Shown: in pieces, positions 58,544-64,000 of the stretch
How positions within the stretch are numbered: the first letter of the stretch is position 1
Layout: every line of letters begins with the position of its first letter
Origin: Methylobacterium gnaphalii
GTDB lineage: Bacteria > Pseudomonadota > Alphaproteobacteria > Rhizobiales > Beijerinckiaceae
Reading direction: 5' to 3'
DNA: 64,000 nucleotides
Assembly (NCBI RefSeq): GCF_007992215.1
Contig: NZ_BJZV01000020.1
Span: 1 to 64,000, forward strand
Translations under genes and position numbers: made by a program
Notes under the pieces: model-generated
The model's database searches: none
Seen by the model: the letters and a program-made list of their open reading frames with translations, nothing else
Told to the model about the DNA's origin: nothing

Positions 58544-59449
58544 ATGTTCCGTGTCCTCGTCGCCGCGCTCTCGTTCGGCTGCCTTCTGCTCTCCGCGCTC
58601 GGCCTCTCCGGCTGCTCGCCGCTCGCGCTGTTCGACGCGCTCGGCCCGCGCGACGCCGGCGCCCGCCTCTCGCTGAAGGACGCGGCCTATGGCGAGGATC
58701 CGCGCCACCGCCTCGACGTATTCACCCCGGTCGGTAACGTCGCCAACGCGCCCGTGCTGGTTTTCTTCTACGGCGGCTCCTGGAAGAGCGGCTCGAAGGA
58801 AGATTATGCTTTCGCCGCGCAGGCGCTGGCTGCTCAGGGCTTCGTGACGGTGCTGCCGGATTACCGGCTCTACCCCCAGGTGCGCTTCCCCGATTTCCTC
58901 GATGACGGCGCGCGAGCCATCGCCTGGGTCCGCGACCACATCGCGGCCTATGGCGGCGATCCGAAGAAGATCGTCCTCGCCGGACACTCGGCCGGCGCCT
59001 ACAACGCGGTGATGCTCGGGCTGAACCCAGCGTACCTGCGGCGTGCTGGCGTCGAGCCGCAGACCATCCGCGCAGTCGCCGGCCTATCGGGCACCTACGA
59101 CTTCTTCCCGTTTGACCAGGGGACCTCGATCGACCTGTTCGGGCAGGCGCCCGACCCGAAGGGGACGCAGCCGATCACCTTCGCCGGCCCGAACTCGCCG
59201 CCCGCCTTCCTCGCCACCGGCGACGCCGACACGACGGTACGCCCGCGCAACACGAAGAGCCTCGCGGCCCGACTGCGGGATGCTCGTGTCCCGGTGCAGG
59301 AGCGGATCTATGCTGGGCTTGACCACGCCGATACGCTGCTCGCGCTCTCGATTACCTTCCGCTCGAAGGCGCCCGAACTCTCCGAGATGGCGGCGTTCCT
59401 CCATCAGCATGCCGAACGCCGGCAGCTGAGTTCAGTGCAGATGCGCTAA
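58544..59449 (+). CDS. Alpha/beta hydrolase, probable lipoprotein esterase
   Basis: A 301-residue alpha/beta hydrolase of the hormone-sensitive-lipase/BD-FAE type. A lipobox LSGC puts a lipidated cysteine at residue 24, so the enzyme is membrane-anchored. Oxyanion motif FFYGGSW (in place of HGGG), nucleophile Ser149 in AGHSAGAYN, acid Asp227/229 in TGDADTTV and His261 in GLDHADTLL complete the triad. It follows the lytic transglycosylase by 100 bases on the same strand but need not be co-transcribed. The ester substrate is unknown. Confidence 0.88.
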   Translation: MFRVLVAALSFGCLLLSALGLSGCSPLALFDALGPRDAGARLSLKDAAYGEDPRHRLDVFTPVGNVANAPVLVFFYGGSWKSGSKEDYAFAAQALAAQGFVTVLPDYRLYPQVRFPDFLDDGARAIAWVRDHIAAYGGDPKKIVLAGHSAGAYNAVMLGLNPAYLRRAGVEPQTIRAVAGLSGTYDFFPFDQGTSIDLFGQAPDPKGTQPITFAGPNSPPAFLATGDADTTVRPRNTKSLAARLRDARVPVQERIYAGLDHADTLLALSITFRSKAPELSEMAAFLHQHAERRQLSSVQMR

Positions 59450-59453
59450 CCCT

Positions 59454-59680
59454 CTACCGGCGGCACCGGCCTCGAACGCCGATCCGATGGCGACGGCGAC
59501 CCCGCGCGCGGCGCGCAGCGACATTGCCGGCGGCAAGATCCGTCTGCGCCATCAGCCAGCCTCCGAAAACGTCGCCTGCCGGGTTCGTGTCTGCCGGCAT
59601 TGCGACGGAGCAGATGACGGGCGACCCGCGAGCGACGGGACAGCCCCGGACCGGACCGGCTCCACTTCGCTGTCGCTCAT
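59454..59680 (-). pseudogene. Remnant of a YciA-type acyl-CoA thioesterase
   Basis: From ATG 59680 the first frame reads MSDSEVEPVRSGAVP; after about 59636 the conserved reading moves to another frame, VARGSPVICSVAMPADTNP followed by AGDVFGGWLMAQTDLA and GNVAARRARGR. The MPADTNPAGDVFGGW block is the hallmark of hot-dog acyl-CoA thioesterases, with the catalytic Asp-Thr-Asn-Pro. The match ends after about 75 codons of an expected 130 or so, with another apparent shift, next to the hydrolase gene. It is a frameshifted, truncated copy. Confidence 0.7.
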
Positions 59681-59783
59681 CCCGATTCTCCGTGCCGCGC
59701 CCCTGTAGCGGCACTGGACTTCTTGCCGAGCATGGCAAGAGACGTCTCGTGCCCGCCAGTGCACAGGCACGCGCGGTGCGCGC

Positions 59784-59981
59784 TCAGCCGCTGCGTACCG
59801 CGTTGGCGGTGATGGCGCCGGGAGCAGAGACGAGCTCAGGTGCGGGCTGCTCAATGGCAGGACGAGCTGGCTGCTCGTCGACTGCCACGAAGACCAGCAG
59901 GCCGACGCTCACGAGGACGTGCGGCAGCACGAGCGGGATGCCCCAGCGGACCTTTGGGGACTTGATCAGCTCTTGGGCCAT
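59784..59981 (-). CDS. Small single-span membrane protein (65 aa)
   Basis: A 65-residue product, MAQELIKSPKVRWGIPLVLP onwards. One transmembrane helix (about 14-34: GIPLVLPHVLVSVGLLVFVA) is followed by a Pro/Ala/Glu-rich tail. GGAG lies 8 bases before the ATG, which supports translation. No family recognised. An imperfect 20-bp palindrome (59734-59753) lies downstream. Confidence 0.55.
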   Translation of the reverse strand: MAQELIKSPKVRWGIPLVLPHVLVSVGLLVFVAVDEQPARPAIEQPAPELVSAPGAITANAVRSG

Positions 59982-60229
59982 TGCAACGTCTCCACGGCCC
60001 TGGACGAACGATCCGGTCGGGCGATGGCGATGGGTCGCGGCGGTGGCGCTGACGGTTCATCGAGGCTTGCGAAAAATCACATGAGGACCAGCCTTCTCCT
60101 TCGGCGCACCTGCCCCGGAAACGCGCGCCGGCTCATCAAGAAAAACTCGAAAGGCGATGAACCGGCTGCCAGCCCGGCGCGACACACGCCTATCCGGGTC
60201 GCGATGGGCGAGCCGGCCCCTTCAAGGAA

Positions 60230-60464
60230 CTAGGCCATATCGCTTTTCTCCATTGTCTCGACGACCCGCGCCGGCACGATCGTTCTAGCTGCCCTCTCCG
60301 CCTCGGTGATCGATGCAGGGATCGGGGTTCCAATCTCAGACCAATCACGGCGAGTGCCGTTAGCGCGGACGGCGATAGCTGCGCCATCGACGAGGACGGC
60401 AACATATTCGGCCGTCAGGTCCGCATCTGCGACGGAACCGTCAAAGAAAGTGGCCGCCAGTCAT
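60230..60464 (-). pseudogene. Frameshifted small gene of unknown family
   Basis: ATG 60464 starts MTGGHF and runs into TGA after 7 codons. Read one base over, through the TTTCTTTGAC slip, the sequence continues FDGSVADADLTAEYVAVLVD, GAAIAVRANGTRRDWSEIGT, PIPASITEAERAARTIVPAR and ends VVETMEKSDMA, stop at 60230-60232. The open part has clear protein character, but no start codon in its own frame. Either a one-base indel broke the gene or the start lies in the shifted frame by error. No family recognised. Confidence 0.5.
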
Positions 60465-60648
60465 GGTTGGAGCGCGATCGGCGCCTCGCCTAGTCCGCAT
60501 GTCTTCGGTGCAGTATCGCAGAGTGTTCGCAAGATCGGTGGCCGCATAGACGTAGACTGATCATTCGGCCAGAGTGCGCATCTCGTCGGATACACAGTCC
60601 AAGCGAGTCGTGGCGGCGACGCTGCGAGGGATCGGAGAATTCTCTGCC

Positions 60649-62526
60649 ATGGCGGATCGCGCGCGAGGGAGCCGGACGATAGTGTGGGCGGCTGCCGGCG
60701 CGATCCTGCTGCTGGCTCCTCTTCCTGCCTTTTCCCAGTACCGAGGCATGCCCGGAGGCGGCTATGGCGGGCGCGGCTATGGCGGCGGTTACGGCGGTGG
60801 GTTGGGGCTCGGAATCGGCGGCGCGATCCTCGGCGGCGTGGTCGGTTCGATGGGTCGCGGCCGCCCTCCAGAGGTCGAAGAGGTCGAGGACGTGGGCGAT
60901 CCGCCCCCACTGCGGCGCCCGAGAGGCACAGCCGAGCCGCCCGCACGTCAACGCCCCCCCTCTGAGCGGCCGAGGCCCATCGTCGAGAAGCCGCCGCGCC
61001 ATCGCCCGCCGGTCGTCCTAGGGGCGCCACCGCGTCCGGCCGAGCCGGCCGTCCGGATCGTCAGGCCTGCGCATCCGGCGCCGGCTCAAGCGGCGAAGGT
61101 CGCGTCCCACCCCGGTTCATCTAAACGCCCGAACGCGGTGGCCAAGGTGCCTCCCCCGCGCGTGCCTGCACCGGTTCGTCCTGCCGCTCCACCGCCAGTC
61201 GCAGCCGCTCAGGTCGACGAACCTGGGACCGTACCGGGCGAAGTCCTGATCGAACTCAAGCCGGGCGCACCGGGAAACACCATCGCCCGGCTCGCCCGCC
61301 AGCAGCGCCTCGATGCCATCGAGACGGAGAGCTTCAACTTGGTGCCGCTCACGCTGCACCGCTACCGCATCCGCGACGGCCGTGCCGTGGCCACCGTTGT
61401 GCGTGCACTTCAGGCGGACTCTCAGGTCGCCTCGGCCCAGGCAAACCACGTCTATGCGCTGGTCGGCGACATCGCGCCTGCATTGCCCTTCGCGAGCGTG
61501 CAATATGTCGTGGCCAAGCTTCATCTCGATGAGGCCCATCGAGTAGCAACCGGGCGCGATGTTGCGATCGCAGTAATCGATTCCGGTGTCGACGAAGCAC
61601 ATCCCGCCTTGGCCGGTGCGCTGAGCGAGAACTGGGATGCTATCACCAAGACCGCTCTACCCGCGGGCGGCGGCGAAGCGCACGGCACCGCCGTCGCCGG
61701 CATCGCCGGGGCACGTGCGCAGCTCGCCAGCGCAGCCCCGGACGCACCGCTCGTCGCTATCCGGGCCTTCACCGTCGGACTACAGAAGCCCGGAGCCCAG
61801 GGCACGACGATTCACATCCTGCGGGCGATCAACCGCGCCGCCACAGCCAAGGCTCGCGTAGTCAATATGAGCTTTACCGGGCCGGCCGACGCGAAGCTCT
61901 CGCAGTTCCTCGCTGCCGGCGCGGGTAAGGGCTTCATCTACGTCGCCGCCGCGGGCAATGGCGGTCCGGACTCGCCGCCGCTGTATCCGGCCGCCGACTC
62001 CAACGTGATCGCCGTCACCGCGATCGATGCGCAGGACAAGCTGTTTCCCGCCGCCAGTCGCGGACCGCACGTGTTCATCGCGGCACCCGGAGTTGAGGTT
62101 TTTGTGGCGACACCGGGAGGCGGCTACGGCTTCCTCAGCGGCACCTCGATGGCGGCGCCGCAGGTGGCGGGCATCGCCGCAATGATGCTGCAGGCGAAGC
62201 CTGACCTGACCCTCGCGGCCCTGCGCGATGCGCTGACGAAGAGCGCCCGCGATCTTGGGCCGGCCGGTCCCGATCCGGATTTTGGCGCAGGCTCAGCCGA
62301 TGCGCGGGAGGCGCTCCAGGCTGTCGGCGTCTCCTTCACACCGGCGCTGGTGAGCGATGCGAAGCCGCCCCTCGGCGCGGCCAGAATTGAACAGCCATCC
62401 ACATCGGACGCCGCGAAAGCCGAACTGGCAACGCCCGTCGAGAGCACGACAAGCGGATCGGCACTCGAGACGAGCGCCGCGCCGACACTGTCCGCTACGA
62501 CGAAGAGCGACGTGCCCCTGAAATGA
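60649..62526 (+). CDS. S8 family (subtilisin-type) serine peptidase with prodomain
   Basis: A 625-residue exported protease. Start ATG 60649 begins a signal peptide (to about residue 29); a GTG 25 codons upstream is in frame. Order: Gly/Tyr-rich segment (30-70), long Pro/Arg-rich linker (72-190), a prodomain-like fold (197-272; GEVLIELKPGAPGNTIARLA ...), catalytic domain (285-575) with Asp311 (VIDSGVD), His345 (EAHGTAVAGI), oxyanion Asn437 (AAAGNGGPD) and Ser500 (LSGTSMAAPQ), then a Ser/Thr-rich tail. It lies 76 bases ahead of an ECF sigma factor gene on the same strand, forming a likely three-gene signalling unit. Confidence 0.92.
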   Translation: MADRARGSRTIVWAAAGAILLLAPLPAFSQYRGMPGGGYGGRGYGGGYGGGLGLGIGGAILGGVVGSMGRGRPPEVEEVEDVGDPPPLRRPRGTAEPPARQRPPSERPRPIVEKPPRHRPPVVLGAPPRPAEPAVRIVRPAHPAPAQAAKVASHPGSSKRPNAVAKVPPPRVPAPVRPAAPPPVAAAQVDEPGTVPGEVLIELKPGAPGNTIARLARQQRLDAIETESFNLVPLTLHRYRIRDGRAVATVVRALQADSQVASAQANHVYALVGDIAPALPFASVQYVVAKLHLDEAHRVATGRDVAIAVIDSGVDEAHPALAGALSENWDAITKTALPAGGGEAHGTAVAGIAGARAQLASAAPDAPLVAIRAFTVGLQKPGAQGTTIHILRAINRAATAKARVVNMSFTGPADAKLSQFLAAGAGKGFIYVAAAGNGGPDSPPLYPAADSNVIAVTAIDAQDKLFPAASRGPHVFIAAPGVEVFVATPGGGYGFLSGTSMAAPQVAGIAAMMLQAKPDLTLAALRDALTKSARDLGPAGPDPDFGAGSADAREALQAVGVSFTPALVSDAKPPLGAARIEQPSTSDAAKAELATPVESTTSGSALETSAAPTLSATTKSDVPLK

Positions 62527-62558
62527 CGCCGGCCGCCAAAATCGTTCACGTGACGATT

Positions 62559-62583
62559 GAACCGAACCCTCGCTCGAAGCGAC
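62559..62583 (+). promoter_or_regulatory. Candidate ECF-type promoter ahead of the sigma gene
   Basis: GAACC (62559-62563), 16 bases, then CGAC (62580-62583), resembling the AAC-type -35 and CG-type -10 of ECF sigma promoters. It would leave a leader of only about 10-15 bases, so it is weak evidence for autoregulation. Confidence 0.25.
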
Positions 62584-62602
62584 CCATGAGCAGCCCGGCC
62601 GC

Positions 62603-63163
62603 ATGACCGACGCCTCCGACGAGGTGCTGGTGATGCGAATCGCGGGCGGCGACGCGCTCGCAATGCAGAGCCTCTACGCGCGGCATTCCACCCGCGTGTA
62701 CCGGTTCCTGGTGCGCCTCGTCCGGGATGCCACACAGGCCGAGGACCTGATGAGCGACGTATTCTTCGATGTCTGGCAGCAGGCCGCCCGGTTCGAGGGC
62801 CGCTCCAGCGTGACCACCTGGATGTTGGGCATCGCCCGCTTCAAGGCACTCTCGCATCTGCGCAAGCGCCCGCACGTAGCCCTCGAACCAGAGATCGCCG
62901 AGGCGATCGAGGACGAGGCCGAAACTCCCGAGATTCTACTCCAGAAGGTCGGTAAGGCGGCGGTGATCCGCCGCTGTCTCGCGGCTCTGTCCGCTGAGCA
63001 TCGCGAGGTGATCGATCTTGTCTATTATCACGAGCGCAGCGTCGAGGAGGTCGCCGAAATCACCCGCGTGCCCCCCGGTACGGTGAAGACGCGCCTCTTT
63101 CACGCGCGCAAGAGGCTCTCGGAACAGTTGACCGCCATGGGCATCGATCGGGGTTGGCCATGA
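62603..63163 (+). CDS. ECF-type RNA polymerase sigma factor
   Basis: A 186-residue sigma-70 family ECF factor. Region 2 runs from LYARHSTRVYRFLVRLVRDA through TQAEDLMSDVFFDVWQQAAR and VTTWMLGIARFKALSHLRKR (-10 recognition). A short acidic linker leads to region 4, LSAEHREVIDLVYYHERSVE and VAEITRVPPGTVKTRLFHAR, the -35-binding helix-turn-helix. Start ATG 62603 (MTDASDEVLVMRIAGGDALA) lacks a clear ribosome site. Its TGA overlaps the ATG of the anti-sigma gene, as usual for such pairs. Confidence 0.93.
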   Translation: MTDASDEVLVMRIAGGDALAMQSLYARHSTRVYRFLVRLVRDATQAEDLMSDVFFDVWQQAARFEGRSSVTTWMLGIARFKALSHLRKRPHVALEPEIAEAIEDEAETPEILLQKVGKAAVIRRCLAALSAEHREVIDLVYYHERSVEEVAEITRVPPGTVKTRLFHARKRLSEQLTAMGIDRGWP

Positions 63164-63852
63164 CCGCAGGAGAGCCCGGCCAGGACCGCAAACCCGACGA
63201 GATCGACCTGCTGCTGCCGTGGCACGCGGTCGAACGACTGTCGGCCGAAGAGGCAGAGAGGGTCGAAGCGGCCCTACGCGCCGACCCAGAGCGCGCGCGC
63301 CATCTTGAGATCGCCCGCGAAGAGCGTGCCGAGACGGTGGCGCTGAATCAGGGGCTCGGCATGCCTTCGCGAGCTGCGCGCGACAAAGTTTTCGCACGCA
63401 TTGAGGCCGAGGGTCGCAAGCCGCACAAGGGCTTCTCGGAGCGCTGGCGCCACTGGCTCGCTGGCCTAGCGCCGCGCTCGCTTGCCTGGTCCGGCGCGGT
63501 CGCGGCTCTGGTGATCGCCGTACAGGCCGGCCTGTTGACGATGGCCTATTTTGGCAAGGGGTCGGGAGGCTACCAGACGGCCTCGGCGCCTGTGCCGGCA
63601 GCGGTGGAGGGCACCTTCGTCCTGGTCGCGTTTACGCCGGCAGCAACCACTGAGCGGATCGAGACCCTCCTGCGGGACACCCGTGCCACCATCGTCGAGG
63701 GCCCGCTCCCCGGTGGGGTCTTTCGCCTGCGGCTCGAGGAGCGCGGCGAGGCAGCTTCACGAACGATCGAGCAGCTGCGATCGAAGACCGCGCTCATCCG
63801 GCTCGTCGCCCCCGTAACGCCTTCAGCCGACCGGCCTCAACAGCCTCGTTAA
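63160..63852 (+). CDS. Membrane-anchored anti-sigma factor with prodomain-like periplasmic domain
   Basis: A 230-residue protein starting at ATG 63160, which overlaps the sigma stop (ATGA). The cytosolic part (1-105) begins with a short anti-sigma-like helical segment (DLLLPWHAVERLSAEEAERV, ALRADPERARHLEIAREER) without the zinc-binding HxxxCxxC motif. One transmembrane helix (108-130) follows, then a periplasmic domain (150-219) with two strand-helix units (FVLVAFTPAATTERIETLLR; GVFRLRLEERGEAASRTIEQ). That domain resembles the prodomain of the adjacent protease. It is expected to hold the sigma factor inactive until a periplasmic event releases it. Confidence 0.85.
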   Translation: MTAGEPGQDRKPDEIDLLLPWHAVERLSAEEAERVEAALRADPERARHLEIAREERAETVALNQGLGMPSRAARDKVFARIEAEGRKPHKGFSERWRHWLAGLAPRSLAWSGAVAALVIAVQAGLLTMAYFGKGSGGYQTASAPVPAAVEGTFVLVAFTPAATTERIETLLRDTRATIVEGPLPGGVFRLRLEERGEAASRTIEQLRSKTALIRLVAPVTPSADRPQQPR

Positions 63853-63918
63853 CCGACCTTTAACCGAAAGATTGCGGCCACCCGGCACCTGTGAGACGGT
63901 CGTTAACAGAAGATTAAC
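63849..63918 (+). promoter_or_regulatory. Two perfect CtrA-type sites
   Basis: TTAACCGACCTTTAAC (63849-63864) and TTAACAGAAGATTAAC (63903-63918) both match TTAA-N7-TTAAC exactly. The first overlaps the stop of the anti-sigma gene and the second lies 16 bases before the next ATG. The two sites are 54 bases apart, so the pair could mark activation from the upstream site and repression from the downstream one. Confidence 0.65.
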
Positions 63919-63934
63919 GAGGTTCTCCGAAGCC

Positions 63935-64000
63935 ATGCGTACCGGCGTTTCCAAGCGGATCAAGGCTTCGGTTCGTGGTTTGGTTGCGGGTCTCGCCGCT
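63935..64000 (+). CDS. Exported protein, amino-terminal fragment (partial)
   Basis: The window ends 22 codons into a gene starting MRTGVSKRIKASVRGLVAGL. The basic start followed by a hydrophobic stretch is a signal peptide or anchor. GAGG lies about 12 bases upstream of the ATG. The family cannot be told. Two CtrA-type sites precede it. Confidence 0.6.
   Translation, partial: MRTGVSKRIKASVRGLVAGLAA

Noticed and set aside
59734..59753. Imperfect 20-bp palindrome around GAGACGTCTC as an operator
   Set aside because: It lies downstream of the small membrane gene and next to a pseudogene, with no promoter or regulator nearby.

Overview
The window is about 64 kb of GC-rich (roughly two-thirds G+C) chromosomal DNA from an alphaproteobacterium. 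It is most likely a Methylobacterium/Methylorubrum-type member of the Hyphomicrobiales. Supporting signs are the BA14K-type secreted protein, sym-homospermidine synthase beside a class III ornithine decarboxylase, the DUF177-plsX-fabH-ihfA-merR block, CtrA-type boxes (TTAA-N7-TTAAC), a sigma-EcfG-type promoter (GGAAC-N16-CGTT), and a fused GlgE/TreS/MalQ-TreY glucan island. The genus is an inference. I saw no rRNA, tRNA, CRISPR array, integrase or insertion sequence.

Layout. 1-3.85 kb: tail of a receiver-domain protein, a Gly/His-rich BA14K secreted protein and a DUF2339 membrane protein. 3.86-8.8 kb: the prkA-yhbH-spoVR operon on the minus strand. 9-14.4 kb, minus strand: a secreted protein, an unknown gene, then merR, ihfA, fabH, plsX, DUF177 and a ubiquinol-cytochrome c chaperone gene. 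14.5-17.6 kb: bamE, a HAD phosphatase, an old-yellow-enzyme reductase and an acetyltransferase. 18.2-23.8 kb: polyamine genes (ornithine decarboxylase with a long structured leader, homospermidine synthase), with a second acetyltransferase and small or secreted proteins between them. 23.8-32 kb: a TetR/SDR divergent pair with two operator-like palindromes, an Smr-like protein, a sugar-nucleotide-type epimerase, a GGDEF-EAL protein with a receiver protein end to end, and a two-gene unit with a CtrA box.

32-52.6 kb is the main metabolic island: glgP, an alpha-glucosidase, glgB, a treS-maltokinase fusion, a glgE with an extra amino-terminal GH13 domain, a malQ-treY fusion and treZ. Together these can make trehalose from glucan (TreY/TreZ). 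They can also turn trehalose into maltose and maltose-1-phosphate (TreS/Mak), polymerise that to alpha-glucan (GlgE), branch it (GlgB) and degrade it (GlgP, MalQ). A perfect EcfG-type promoter precedes glgP, which fits general-stress control of storage and osmoprotectant metabolism.

52.8-59.5 kb: a DUF2852 membrane protein whose ribosome site lies in a 17-bp perfect inverted repeat, a TetR regulator, deoB, a YejF-type ABC ATPase, a lytic transglycosylase and a lipoprotein hydrolase. 59.5-60.6 kb is a decayed stretch holding a thioesterase remnant and a frameshifted small gene. 60.6-64 kb: a subtilisin-type protease, an ECF sigma factor and a membrane anti-sigma factor whose carboxy-terminal domain resembles the protease's own prodomain. 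The window ends at the start of an exported-protein gene behind two perfect CtrA boxes.
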